A stretch of 64,000 nt of DNA from Salvia splendens (Eukaryota > Streptophyta > Magnoliopsida > Lamiales > Lamiaceae). Location of the stretch: assembly GCF_004379255.2 (NCBI RefSeq), contig NC_056037.1:16998902-17062901 (forward strand), given 5' to 3'. The notes under the pieces were generated by a model. The model was given only the letters and a program-made list of their open reading frames with translations. It searched no databases and was not told the origin of the DNA. The translations under genes were made by a program, and so were the position numbers. Positions 34,461 to 46,375 of the stretch are shown here, one piece after another (within the stretch, counting starts at the first letter, position 1; every line of letters starts with the position of its first letter).

Positions 34461-36447
34461 GAGCATCCATAGTGGTGAGGATGTCCCGGCGGACATCCCG
34501 ATGGACTTCCCAAAAACACCTCCTGTCACGTCATAAGGACATCCCACTACACTGCCACGTCATAAGAACATCCCACTGCACAATGGCGGACATCCCCAAG
34601 GACATCCCGGTGGACTTACCCCAATAATAAATATTCACAAATTTGCCAAATTAAATAATTTACGAAATTAAACAATTTACGGAATTAAATTTTCGACACA
34701 AATACGGAGAAAATGCAACCACTTTATTTAAAACAAAAAACATACATAATTATTAAAAACAAATACATAGTTTAAAAAAAAAACCTACATCTTCGACAAA
34801 TACGGCCCCCGTCTCACTCCTCGTTGTCCCGCCGCCAGTCCCGGTGTAATTCTCGGGAAGGGGTGGCATCCCCACATCGCACCGCATACTGTCGATGACA
34901 TCCTTCAGCATAATCTTTTATAAGGGGTTAGTCGCTGAAAGCCACTTCTCCATGGTGATTAAAAGTAAATCATGCTGTTGTATGCGGGCGAGTGCAGGGA
35001 GCTCGGGATCGCTCTAGGAAGGAGTTGCCAATTGGACCTCGGGTCCGGACCCACTGGCGCTTCCCCTAGCCATTCGCATCGTAGACTTTTGCGTAACCGG
35101 GCGATGGCGGAGGGATTGAGGGGTCGGGAACTTTGCCTCGGCGTCAGGGAGTTCTTGGGAACCGGCACTACTGTTGTACTCCCCGGAGGCGTTGATCTTT
35201 GTCCGATTCGGCCAGCCAGCTTCAACACCCGAACTAAACTTGACTGGAGTCTGCACCACAAGATAGACCTCCCAATATTTGAAATCCCCGAAACCCAATT
35301 CACTGTCGGGGTACTGCTGGTGAGACAGAAGCTTCACATCATCGGCGGACATGCCGATGGTTGCCGTGCGGAGGTTGTTTTGGTAGATGCCGGCAAATCG
35401 GCTGAGCTGCCTCCTCAGCCGCTCCCACTGTTTCCGGCATTGCTCTCAATCGTGAGGCTTCCCACCTGGCGGTTTGAATTGGAGGTAGCTTCGGCTAATG
35501 CGCCACCACATTCTATCGATATGCTGGTTAGCCCCGACGTAGGGATCCTCGACTACACTGATCCAGGCCTTCACTAGCGTGGCGCACTCCTATATGCTCT
35601 AGATGGTCCTCTTTCTCCTATCGGCTTCCTCCCCCTCCCCCTCGGCCCCCGTCCCACCCTCGTTCCCCGCACGTGCAGACGAGGTAGTGGCCTTGCCCTA
35701 GCCCTTCCATCTCCCTTGCCTCCGCGTCCTCCATACCGCCGATGGCATCTCAGTGGGAGAATCCCTAATCTGAGATAGCCCCAACTCCTCAAAAGAAAAA
35801 GTCTCGATGCCGGTGAACTGAGTCTCCAGAGGAGTAATCCGGTGGGAATCACCCGACAAAAGATCCATGTAGGGGCGATAGACATTGTCCCTAGGTGATT
35901 GGGGACCTCCTCCCCCGCAGCGGCAGGCATGCCCTGCATCATCCTGGGCATCATCATCCCAGGCATCTGGGGCATTATCACTGGCATCGCAGCACTCATC
36001 ACGGGCATTTGGGGCATCATCCCACACCACGGGGGTACATATTGTAGTCCGGGCATCATCCCCGCCATTTGGGGTTGGGGCATCATCGGCGCCATTCCGG
36101 GCATCACCCCGGATATCGGTGCACTTCCACCGGCATTTTCCCCAACTATAATGGAAAAGTCGGCATTTGTGACTCGCTCGTGGCGAGGGAAACACTATCG
36201 AAGTGCTCCATTTATCTTCAAAAGAAATGAAAGTAGAGAGAGAAAAACTCATTAAAATAAGTGGTGTGAATGAAATAACGTTCAACGAGCCGTATATATT
36301 GAGTTTTTAAAAAAATGAAAAATTGGGACGTCCACTGGGACGTCCATCATGTCACCGCACGTCCGCGTCCGTCTCCCTGCTGCCTAATGGCGAACGTCTG
36401 GCACGCCGGTCGGAAGTTCGCCAAGATGGCCGCCATTGTGGATGCTC
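34461..36447 (-). mobile_element. PIF/Harbinger-type element (1987 bp)
   Basis: Inverted ends GAGCATCCATAGTGG (left) and CCATTGTGGATGCTC (right) with the 3-bp target duplication TAA on both sides (34458-34460, 36448-36450) identify the superfamily. It carries the Myb-like ORF1 type gene but no DDE transposase, so it is non-autonomous. It lies six bases inside the first intron of the PMD gene. Confidence 0.85.
34959..36107 (-). pseudogene. PIF/Harbinger ORF1 (Myb/SANT-like protein), broken
   Basis: The N-terminus is Met/Pro/Gly-rich (MMPGMAPMMPQPQMAGMM). After frame changes near 35890 and 35700 and stops near 35615 comes the Myb/SANT-like block ATLVKAWISVVEDPYVGANQ, RMWWRISRSY, a TGA, EQCRKQWERLRRQLSRFAG, then MSADDVKLLSHQQY and FKYWEVYLVV and a Ser/Pro-rich tail. 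This is the DNA-binding partner protein typical of plant PIF/Harbinger elements, often annotated as NAM-associated or glutathione S-transferase T3-like. A TATATA lies near 36294 upstream. Confidence 0.7.
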
Positions 36448-37286
36448 TAAACTTACATCAATGCACATGGAGTGTTGTCCGTATGCATACGTGTCATCAC
36501 AAAATCGGGTCTCAAAGTGGGCATTCTCTCCCACACCCACAATTGTAGGAGTATTGTCGGACTTCCAATGTCTTTCCTTATATCCATGAAAGCCTCACAA
36601 AGATTATGATATAACGTAGGAAGTGCATTACTTGCCCAACTAATCATAGAGGCAACCTCAACATCTCGAAGTTGAGTCAACCACATAAGAGGTATCTTAC
36701 ACCCTGAGCCATCGGGTAATATCAAGCCCCCCAATAGCACAAGCACAATCGTACGTGCCCGTTGAATGTAGGCTTCATCTTCGAGATCATCATCTAACGG
36801 TTCCCTCGCCATCCTATTTATTAGAGTCGTTGCCAAAATACCGTTTTCCTTCATCTCACTTTGATGTGGATAGAAGCCCAACAGTTCACCAAATAGGTTC
36901 TCTTACCCAGTTTCACAGTAACCATTTCCTATAAAAGGAAATCCATCTACACGTAGACCCCATGACACTTGAACGTCCTGTAAGGTAATAGTAGATTATT
37001 CTACAGGAAGATGGAAGGTATGTGTTTCTGGCCTCCAACATTCAACCAATGTTGTGATCAGAGCATGATCTACATCTAGAGACTTCCCACAGTAATAAAC
37101 TCCACCAAAACCAAATCTGCACACATAATCAATCACGCGCCTGTGATGATTATCTATTTCCTAAAAATGCCCCTCAAAGCGCCTAATATTGAAAGGAGTT
37201 GTTTCCTTGCCTGCCCACGCCTTACGAGATATGTGACTATGCTGATATCGCAATACAGAAGGATCTTCTGGTCCATAACGCGGCAT

Positions 37287-37619
37287 CCTAATAAAATAAA
37301 CAATTAACAAATTTCAACCAATTACAATAATTCAACAAAAAAATCAACCAAATTCAATAATTTAACACTAAATTCAACCAAATTCAATAATTCAACAAAA
37401 AATCAATACTTAACAACAAATTGCAAACACCAAATTCAACAAAAATTCAATACTTAACGACAAATTTCAACACCAAATTCAACAAAAAATCAATAGTTAA
37501 CAAATTCCAATTCCAATTTCAATAGTGCTCGGATTATATTTAGGTTACAATCATATAACTAAATCAATGGCTAATTTCATGGTTTCTTCTCACACAATGC
37601 CTAAATTTCAAACCATGAA
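37287..37619. other. AT-rich leader between the PMD gene and the MULE right end
   Basis: AAATTCAA/AACAAAAATTCAA simple-sequence repeats fill 37300-37510. It is probably the 5' leader or promoter of the PMD gene. Nothing else is seen. Confidence 0.45.
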
Positions 37620-38143
37620 CCCTAAATCTATACCCAACTAAAATATAGCAATAATAATTGAAATTAAGGGTAAAAAATTATTTAAAAATGCTTAAAATAG
37701 GAATGAGAGCAGCTAGATGTCGGATTCAGGTCGATTTTCGCCGGTTGGAGACGGTGGAAGTGAGAGTGAGTCGTGGTGGGAATGAGGGCAGAAGCAGACG
37801 CGAGGGTTTCTGTAGCTAAGGCAAACACGCGTTTGCCTAATGCGTGTATCAATTAAACACGCATGAGGGACATGCATCATTCTTTAAAGACTCATGAGGG
37901 ACATGCGTCTTTCTTTTAGACACGTGAGAGCTGCTCGCGTCTTTCCCTTAGATGGAATGTTTTATTTCATGGGTGCAAGCGGCGGATACTTACTCCCAGA
38001 AGGTAGTTTCATGGAAAAAAGCCCACGATGATATTAAAATGTCAACACAATATATTGAAATGTCAACGAAATTATGTGTTGACTTATTAATGTTGATGTG
38101 TTGATATTTTTAATACACTGCGTTGATGAGTTAGCAGAGTTAG
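37620..38143 (-). repeat. Right terminal inverted repeat of the MULE
   Basis: It is the reverse complement of 11313-11834. It differs by a duplication of about 36 bp around CATGAGGGACATGCATC/CATGAGGGACATGCGTC (37862-37912). It is interrupted at 38144 by a solo LTR and continues at 39585-39641. Confidence 0.8.
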
Positions 38144-39584
38144 TGATGCACTTTTTATTAGCACTATAAATACCTGCAAGTATAGCTAAAGGTTAGTAAC
38201 AGATATCGATCACGGGGAAAGCAAACACAGATTGTATATCCTCTACTAAAACTCAATTAATATTTGGAAAACCGAAAGATTTTGAGATTTTTAAAAACAA
38301 AGAACTTTAGAAAGCAAAGAAACAACTAATTGCAAATAAATCACAGAGATAAAAGCATAGAGATAAGGGAATTCCAGGGATGTGCTTTCACAATTATGGT
38401 TATACAAATTCCAACTACAACACCCTAGTACAGTTCTTACTTTGATAGAACGAGTCACCTAGTTTATGCTCATGTGATGCAAACGTTGATTACAAACATT
38501 AGGGTTGTCAATCCTAAATACGTAACTCCTAGAAGCTCCTAAGACCCTTATAAAGTCCTCACTCTCAATTAACAGTGTCGTTTTAAAGGAAGCAAAATGT
38601 AGTGTCTATTAAGTGGATCTAACTCGCCAACCTCCTCTCACGATTATGTAGCAAGTTATATTAAATCATCACCGAATGTGTCACTCAAACGTGAAATATT
38701 ATGGAACAACTTAAGGAAGAAACAAAGTAAGAACAAACGGATGTTAAATAGAAATAGGACTTGTATAAACTAATAAAAGTTACTAACACATCCCTAAATC
38801 CTATGAGTTCAGTTACACAGAATAGAATAAATTAAAAACATAGATTGAAGGGAAGACAATGAAAGCATAAGAACTAAAACAATAAAACCCAAAGGTTGAA
38901 TCCTTGTAGCCTTGATGATCTTGATTCCTTCTTCAACTCCTTGCACAATGAAGCACTCTAACTTTTAAGCTTTATAAATATTTGGCAAAGAGAAGATCTA
39001 TTTTTGATGAAGCTTTAGGGCTATTTATAGGGGAAGAAATATCCCCTTCTCATATAAGGAAAATGGTTGCAAAATATGGTAAATCTTGGAGAGAAAGTAG
39101 GGCAAATTCTGCTCGCCGCTTTTTCCTAGCGGACCGCTGCGCCTTGGCCAGAGGTCGCCATGAGTTGATCCGAGGCTTCTGACCTTTGGCTGGCAGTCGC
39201 TGCACTTGTTTCAACAGTCGCTATCCATTATCACGTAACTCTCTGGACTCTCGGTAGCGGTCGCCACACGTTCTCCAGCGGTCGCTGGGCGTGTCTTGAC
39301 TTCATGCACAACTTTTCTGGAGCGGGCCGCTACTGGCTTAGCGGTCGTTGGGCGCCAACGGTCGCTAGCAATGTTGCAGTGGACCGCTGGACATGCAGAA
39401 CAACTCCAGATTTCCAATTTCGTGTTTTGACTCCCTTTTTAGGCTCAAATATACACATTTCTCACAAAACATGTCTAAATACCAAAATAGATAAAATATG
39501 CAATTAATGGAGATGTAATGCAACTTTGACATTAAAAAAGGACCAAAAGATGACCTTAAAACCGTGCAAAATCCGAGTGTATCA
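38144..39584 (-). mobile_element. Solo LTR of another Ty3/gypsy-like family, minus orientation
   Basis: On the minus strand it starts TGATACACTCGGATTTTGCA at 39584 and ends GCATCA at 38144, 1441 bp. Flanks are GTTAG and GTTAA (4 of 5). A TATA-like CTATAAATAGCC (minus strand) lies near 39025. The part 39110-39395 is packed with AGCGGTCGCT-like decamers. There is no internal coding region, so this is a recombined solo LTR, sitting in the MULE's right end. Confidence 0.75.
39110..39395. repeat. Cluster of AGCGGTCGCT-type palindromes inside the solo LTR
   Basis: About ten copies or near-copies of AGCGGTCGCT/AGCGACCGCT are spaced 15-40 bp apart (for example at about 39129, 39252, 39277, 39331 and 39358). 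This is much GC-richer than the rest of the LTR. Confidence 0.7.
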
Positions 39585-40962
39585 GTTAACAACTTAAGAA
39601 AGTTAGCAATTGATCACACCTCAGTTGTAATTATTGTGGTTGTCTCATACAGAGGCGGACATAAGAAGGGGCATGGGGCCCATGGAACCCAACATTTTCA
39701 AAAAATTCCAGGGGTATTTTAGTAATTTCACATTAAAATTAAATTAAATATTATTTAGTATTATATTGTGGTTAACCTACATTAGTAATCTCCAGATATC
39801 ACCCGCCGCTGCGCTGCAATTCTTCCTCCATCTTTCTCCAATACACTTTTGTATATTGCTTCCAAAAATTATTGTTCATACACAGAATCAAATCAAGACA
39901 TTTCAACAATTTCAATTCCTAGAACAGTAGAACTATTCGGCAGTTCCTAAATCAAAGTAAGAGAAAATTGCTTTTTATTTTTATAATGGGGTGTTTTCGT
40001 GTTTGAGCTTTAAATATATATATATCTGAAGTCACGGAGAAAAGGAGTGTGGTAATTAATGTATCACAATCCCACAAGGTCCAGAGGATTCGCTAGATCA
40101 CAGGGTCTAGGAGATCGAGGAACCTTCAGAATTCGGTCGTTGGACACACACTTTTCCCGATTCAAAACTTCAACCCACTACACTATTGGCTAGTATAGGG
40201 AAGTAAATGATTGATCCCACGAGAACGGATGTGTTAGCATGCATTTGGAGGGTTTTGGGTAGACGTCACCACGGTTCGTGAACTGCCGGTTCACGGTTCG
40301 GAACCGGCGGTCCCGGTTCAAGAATTAGTGGAACCTGAACCGGCCCGGCCAAGACCTCACGGTTCCGGTTCATGAACCGTGAACCGGCGGTTCACTTGAA
40401 CCGGCTGAACCGTCGGTAGTCATCCGATTCCGGGCCGGTTCGGGCGGTTCGGCGGTTCATCCGATTTTTTTTTTACATTGTAAATTGTAATTCAAGTTAA
40501 AAATGTAAAAAAAAACTTGCGTAAATAAAATTAGAATGAAGCGATGTACAAATGTAATTTTATTGATACAAATTACAACTTCAAAATTACAAATTACAAC
40601 TTTAAAATTACAAATTACAAGTTTAAATTTACGAATTACAACATAAAAATTAGAAATTACAACTTCAAAATTATAACTTACAAAAGACTTAAAGTCTTCA
40701 TTACAATTTACAAAATTACATATTCGAAATAAAGGGGAGAAAAAGGAAATAAAGGAAAAGGACTTGAGCTCAACTTAAATTTAAACTTAAATATAAAATT
40801 TAAGTTGAAATATAAGTTGAGATGCCTACGTATCCTCAATGCTCAATTGCATTTTGGAATCAAAGTCCACGTAGTTCTCTTACCTTGCTTACCTATTTGG
40901 CTTGATCGGAGGAATTGGCGCCTACTCTTCTTCGTCGGGGAAGTAGTCTTGGTCGGGTTGTA

Positions 40963-43900
40963 CTACTTGATTGTCCCAATCCGGTTCTTGGTCTCTAATT
41001 TCGGCGGAGCACCAATCATCAAGTAACATGGTGGCTTCCATGTTTGCCCGGTGAGTCTACTTCTTCTGTCGTCCAAGACGTTGCCTCCAACACTAAAGGC
41101 GGACTCGACGGCGACAGTGGAAGCCGGAAGAGAAAAGATCTCCTTGGCCATTGATGCAAGGATGGGAAAATCTTTCTCGTGTGATCCCCACCAATTTAGG
41201 ACGTCGATTTGTTGGGGAACGGGACCTCCTTCTTCCTCATTGAATGAAAAGTGTGAGTCAAAATATAAATCTAACTCACTTACCGAATGTGTCGTCCTTC
41301 CTCCGCTGCTGAAGCCGTATAGGTCCGCCAATTGGGATTGGGCGTCGGGGTCATCAACTTGGAAGAAGCCAAAGTTATGTGTTTGACGGGGGGTCTAGGT
41401 CGAACTTGGTGGGTAGTGTTGTACTTGGCTTCGTAATCGTGAAAGAGAGCCAGCAAGTCGAACTCGAAATTTCTTTGGAGGCTTGGGATGTGGGGGAGGT
41501 TTATTTGGAATGTTTGGGCAAGGTTTATGTAGTTGTCGTCGTCCTCGTCAGTTTGCAAAGCTCGGAGTGGTTCAAGATCAATAGAAGCTAAATTGTTGTA
41601 ATAAAATTCTAAAATTTTGAAAGTACCAACTAGTTTCCACTTTGGATCCAAAACTTTGGCAAGCAAAAAAACCGTTTGGATCTCATTGAAATACTTGAGC
41701 CATTTTTCAACAATGTAATATAAAACACACATTAGCTCAAGATTGTTTGTGGAATTTTTCATTGCAGTTTTAAAACCAAGTGATATGATCATGCAATGTT
41801 CTAAAACACGAACGGATGTGCAATAATACACACCCGATAACTCCATAGTGGCATTTCGAAAACCTTTGAATAATTTAAATAAACTCATGCTTTGTTCCCA
41901 ACAAGAAGATGTTAGATATAAATCATCAACAGGGTAAGTTCTATAAAAATCAACTAAATATTCTATATGCTCTAATGTAGATTGCAACATGTCATATGTA
42001 GAGTTCCATCTAGTAGACACATCTAAAGTAAACTTTGTGTACCTTATTTTCTTCGAGTGGCAATACTTCTTCCACGCCTTGCCAATTTGAGGCTTCCAGT
42101 GGATCAAGGATACAGCTGTAGTAATAGGTTGAATATGTCTTTTCCATAAAGACAAAGCATCTTGTACACATAAGTTTAAAATATGACAAATACATCGTTG
42201 ATGAAAATACTTACCACTTATCACCGGGGAGCAAGCCGCAATTAAATCGGATATACTTGCGGTGTTGGCGGTTGCGTTATCAAAACCAACCGAAAATATC
42301 TTGTTGCATATCTCATACTCATTCAAAACTTGAATAATTAAAGAAGCAATTGCTTGTGCGGTGTGTGGGGAAGGAAATTGTCTAAAACCAATCAAACGTT
42401 TATTTAAAGACTAACTATTGTCTATAAAATGACAAGAAATACCCATGTAAGAATTTCGTTGGAAAGAATCCGTCCACACATCGGAGCAAATATTAACTTT
42501 GTGCCCCAACGTGGATAGAAACTTTGCAATTTCCATTTTTTTATCAAAATACTGCCGGTTGTTAGATCTTTGAGCAGTAGAGGGGGGAATTCTTTTTGCA
42601 GCAACATTAAAAGCTTGTTGCATAGTCATTTCATATTTTCTGTCATTAAAAAAATTGAACGGAAAATGTTTCATTGCCGCCCATCTTACCATAGTATCGG
42701 TAACATTTTTGGGGTCATATTTAAAAAGAGGCGTACCTGTTTGAGACGATGAGCCGAAAGGGAAGTTGATTTGGCTTTGGGACTTAGTATGCCCATATTC
42801 CACGAGGTGTTTTGTCTTCAAATGGCGATGGAGAGTACCATATCCACCACCGACTCCAAATGGATAGACTTTATCGCAATAATTGCAATATGCTTTGAAC
42901 TCACCTGTCTCCACGGTAGTGGTCGGATCATTAGGATTTGAAATTACAACCGGTACCTTCTTGTAATGTTTGGTGAAGATATCGGATTTCAACTTGAAAG
43001 GCATCTTCTTCTTTTGTCGTCCTGCGGAAGGAGGAGGAGCATCGGCCTCCTCATCATCATTTTCGCCTACGTCGCCGGTGCTAGAAGGGGGGAATTGATG
43101 CGATCCATCATCGTCTTCGTCCGACGATAGATTCACATCGTACTCGAATCGCGAAGCCGAATGTGAATGCCTATGCCCCCCTTGTTGGTTGTCGTCGCCG
43201 AGGGCAAGTAACAAGGCCGCATTTCGATCTTCTTCCTCCTACGAGAATTATACGACTAAGTAAAAATACTAACATAAAAGTAAAACACATAGTCCATAGG
43301 CACATATTTAATATAAATGAAATTAATACTAACATATAGAGAAATTTAATATAAATGAAATTAATACTAACATAATTGTAAACTTATAACATATAACATA
43401 TTAAAACTTATAACATATTAAAACTTACTAACATATAACATATAACATAAAACATATAAAACATATTTAATACAAACGAATTTATTACTAACATATAAAT
43501 AAAACACATTAAAACATATAATACTAACATAATTGTAAAACATATTAAAACTTATAACATATAACATATTAAAACTTACTAACATATAACATATTAAAAC
43601 ATATTAAAACTTATAACATATTAAAACATATAACATATTAAAACTTACATAAAACATATAACATAAAACATATAACATAAAACATATAAAACATACTTAA
43701 TACAAACGAATTTATTACTAACATATAAATAAAACACATTAAAACATATAATACTAACATAATTGTAAAACATATTAAAACTTATAACATATAACATATT
43801 AAAACTTACTAACATATTAAAACTTATAACATATTAAAACATATAACATATTAAAACTTACTAACATAAAACTTACTAACATATTAAAACTTAAAACATA

Positions 43901-44128
43901 TTAAAACTTACTAACATCTTAAAACTTACTAACATATTAAAACTTAAAACATATAACATAAAACATATTAAAACTTAGAAGTTTAGAACTTACTTGTACT
44001 CGAAGAGCGCCTCGCCTTCCCACCTCCTCCGCAACTTGTGCTCTAGTAGGGGCACGACGACGACGAGAGTCACTTTGATCTTGGGCAATTCCCTTGCCCC
44101 GATCACCACCACGACGAGATGAAGACAT
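40963..44128 (-). pseudogene. hAT-2 transposase, nearly complete, broken
   Basis: Exon 1 is 43995-44128 (MSSSRRGGDRGKGIAQDQS, donor GTAAGT). Exon 2 starts at 43238 (EEEDRNAALLLA). The BED finger is AYCNYCDKVYPFGVGGGYGT then HRHLKTKH; the catalytic core has NICSDVWTDSFQRNSYMGI, IFSVGFDNATANTAS and CICHILNLCVQDAL; the dimerisation domain is ILASMAKEIFSLPASTVAV and ESAFSVGGNVLD. Lesions are few: one TAG (Trp in hAT-1) at 42411-42413, a frame change in the C run near 41393, and another near 41055 at the very end. It was active recently in evolutionary terms. Nuclear DNA transposase of the Ac/RICESLEEPER group. Confidence 0.88.
43254..43988. repeat. ACATATTAAAACTTATA-type satellite in hAT-2 intron 1
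   Basis: The first intron of the hAT-2 transposase is almost wholly built of ACATATAACATATTAAAACT and TACTAACATA words in variable order, including a larger repeat of about 240 bp (43465-43560 and 43704-43800 share text). The same intron in hAT-1 is only about 110 bp. Confidence 0.85.
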
Positions 44129-46375
44129 GATATTATGGAAATTAGAAGTAGAGAATAGAGAGTAGTGTTTATGTGAATATAATAACGTGAACAAGAACAA
44201 CGTGAGTAAATTATGAGCGCAAATAACGTAAACAACTTGAGAGAATGAGGAAGGAGAATAGAGAAATTGAGATTGAGAGAGAAATTCTTATTAACACAAG
44301 AATGGGGTAAGTAGAAATGAAGAGGAGAGGGGTATTTATAGGGGAAAATTGTGATTAAAAAAAATAAAAAAAATCAAATTTTCAAAAAACACGGCGAAAC
44401 CGCCGGTTTACCGCTGGAACCGCCGGTTTTCGGTGGAACCGGCGGTTTTGAGGACCGTTTGAAATTTCAAATTTTGAAAAATGCAGCGGGAAACCGGCGG
44501 TTTTGTCGCCGGAACCGCCTGTTTTCGGTGGAACCGCCGGTTTTATCGGTGGAACCGGCGGTTTCCGTCCACGGTTTTAGTCAAAACCGGCGGCGGCGGG
44601 AGTGGTTTCTGAAAAGGCTAGGGAGTAGGCCTGAAATTGTGTCGGAAACCGCCGAACCGCCGGTTCCGAACCGACGGTTCCGGCGAAACCGGCGGTTCGG
44701 AACCGCCGGTTACGGTTCGCCAAAATTTGGAACCTGAACCGGCCCGTCAGAACCGGCGGTTCCGGTGCCGGTTCGAACCGCCGACGACGGTTCCGGTTCC
44801 AGTTCGGAATCGCCGGTGACGGTTCCGGGCTGGTTCAGCCGGGCCGGTTCGGTTTGGTGATGTCTAGTTTTGGGAGGGTTGGTTGTTGCCACGCAACAAG
44901 TGGGTCGAGAATTTTAAACTACTCGGTCATGAGAATTAAAAGCACTCAAGTATTGGACCTAAGAACAAAGAAATACAAGTGCATTCATGATTCAAGAACT
45001 TGAAATTAACTATAGAGGGTTCATCAAACTACTAGGTCAAGCAGTGGAACAGATTCCCGATTTAGCTACTACGCAAAGAAAGCTACAAAAGCAAACAAAC
45101 AACGGATCTGGGTCTAACTACCAACGATCTTCATCTCCTTCAGCAAATAAACATGAACATGAACAAAACAGAGCGTCAAAAGCAGAGTAAACATGGATCA
45201 AATCTCATACATTACGATTAAGCAAAAAACTATCAGATCTAAGCTACCAGGTCGAGTAAATCGAAAGCAACAGACATAGCCATGCAGATCCAACAACTAC
45301 GTATCAGATTCACCTCTCCAAACTACAATCCACTCCAGATCCAACCGATCCAAACTCAACAACACCCATATCCATATCCATCCACTCCGATTCAAACAAT
45401 TCCACAACTAACCAACTCAGATTCAACCAATCTCAACTCCAATTCAACAGTCAATTGCGAAAAGCATCCAAAATAAGTAAAACCCACATCAAACATCAGA
45501 AACCAAAGTAAAACAGAAAATAGAAACTGCCATAACCACGGAAATAAGGTTCAAACGCAAAAGTAGTCGCCGACCTTCCGGCAAAGAAGCTCACGGCGAG
45601 AGATAAAACAACGGAAAAGTAAATGATTGTATCTTCGCCCCCGTGAGGACGGTGTTACACCATAGAAACTAACTACCGCCAAGCCTGCCTAAAATTTCCC
45701 ATCGGTGCCAAGTGCGTGTGAAGTGAGCTTACTAGAAATGAAACTAAGGAGACTAAACTTGATGGTGAGAAGTGGAAGGTGATAGAATGATCCTCTCTCT
45801 TCAAAGGAGTTGTCCCTTTATATAGTTGAGGCTCGGATCCCTAGGGCACTCCTTCTTCATGATTTGTCCTTTATGCCCTTGATCTTTTTTTATTTGCTCC
45901 TTGCTCCACTTTTGCTTTCTGCCAGCGTCTTTGTCATTTCTTCGGTCTGGTAGATTGTTAGCGTTTTTCACTTCATTTCCCTCCTTTTTCTCTGCCTCGG
46001 GTAATTTGTATGCACTTCCTGGGTCCGACAGATTTTATACGCACCTGAACTTACAAACACTTATTAGTTCACTAAATTTACAGAATTTAACCTCATAAAC
46101 AATGCATGAAATGAGCCTTATCAATATCTCATTGAGTTATTGTCCTTTGTTTGTTTGTGATTGTTTGTTTGTGAATAGTATTTAGATAATATTTGTTTAT
46201 CTCTATTTCTTTATTTTATACCTTGCTGTTATAGAAAATTATTTACTTTGTCTATTTAGGATTGTCACATTGAATATTATATTCATTTTGTAATGTTTCA
46301 ATGAGTTAGTAGTGGTCCCCAATTTAAGTTTCTAATATGTATTTACTTATTGTGCATTTTATTTTATGTAGATAA

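Larger units (their letters stand above)
34047..37286 (-). pseudogene. Plant mobile domain (PMD, MAIN/MAIL-like) gene of the MULE, broken
   Basis: The ATG is at 37286 (MPRYGPEDPSVLRYQHSH). Exons are 36457-37286, 34308-34395 and 34047-34211. Junctions GTAAGT/TATTGTAG and GTAAAA/ATTTAG are consistent and in frame. Diagnostic PMD text: DHALITTLVECWRPETHTF, STITLQDVQVSWGLRVDGFP, LLGGLILPDGSGCKI, HYREQLSLLQ and CWAIVEAHEPELVVRQF. Three nonsense codons interrupt exon 1 (after EGHF, after HLPVE and after CETG). Intron 1 holds a PIF/Harbinger element. PMD proteins occur both in MULE transposons and as host silencing factors (MAIN, MAIL1); this one, next to a MULE end and opposite to the transposase, is the transposon type. 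Length without stops is about 360 residues. Confidence 0.82.
11313..39641 (+). mobile_element. MULE (Mutator-like) element with long TIRs, expanded by nested insertions
   Basis: Sequences at about 11335-11830 and 37650-38143 are inverted copies of each other. Shared blocks include GCGAGCAGCTCTCGCGTGTC, TAATGCGTGTATCAATTAAA-type text, the CGCGAGGGTTTCTGTA block and AATCGACxTGAATCCGACAT. The match resumes after a solo LTR at 39585-39625 (TTGCTAACTTTCTTAAG against TTGCTAACCTTTTAAG on the left). A MuDR-type transposase start lies inside the left end facing right, and a plant-mobile-domain gene lies inside the right end facing left. Removing the nested pieces leaves about 5 kb. The outermost bases and the 9-bp target duplication could not be fixed, because the right tip borders another hAT insertion. 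Confidence 0.75.
40260..44866 (-). mobile_element. hAT-2, BED-type hAT transposon (4607 bp)
   Basis: Inverted ends TAGACGTCACCA (40260) and TGGTGATGTCTA (44866) with a perfect 8-bp target duplication GTTTTGGG (40252-40259, 44867-44874). Subterminal AACCGGCGGTT arrays lie at both ends (40275-40465, 44395-44860). It carries one transposase gene on the minus strand. Confidence 0.93.
40027..46123 (-). mobile_element. Solo LTR (third family), minus orientation, split by hAT-2
   Basis: On the minus strand it starts TGATAAGGCTCATTTCATGC at 46123 and ends GACTTCA at 40027. The perfect 5-bp duplication ATATC flanks it (40022-40026, 46124-46128). Without hAT-2 it is about 1.48 kb. A TATA-like CTATATAAAGG (minus strand) lies near 45812. 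The start motif is typical of plant Ty3/gypsy LTRs. Confidence 0.88.

Noticed and set aside
35574..36107. Met/Pro-rich ORF as a new secreted repeat protein
   Set aside because: It continues into a Myb/SANT-like block and lies within PIF/Harbinger ends, so it is the transposon's ORF1.
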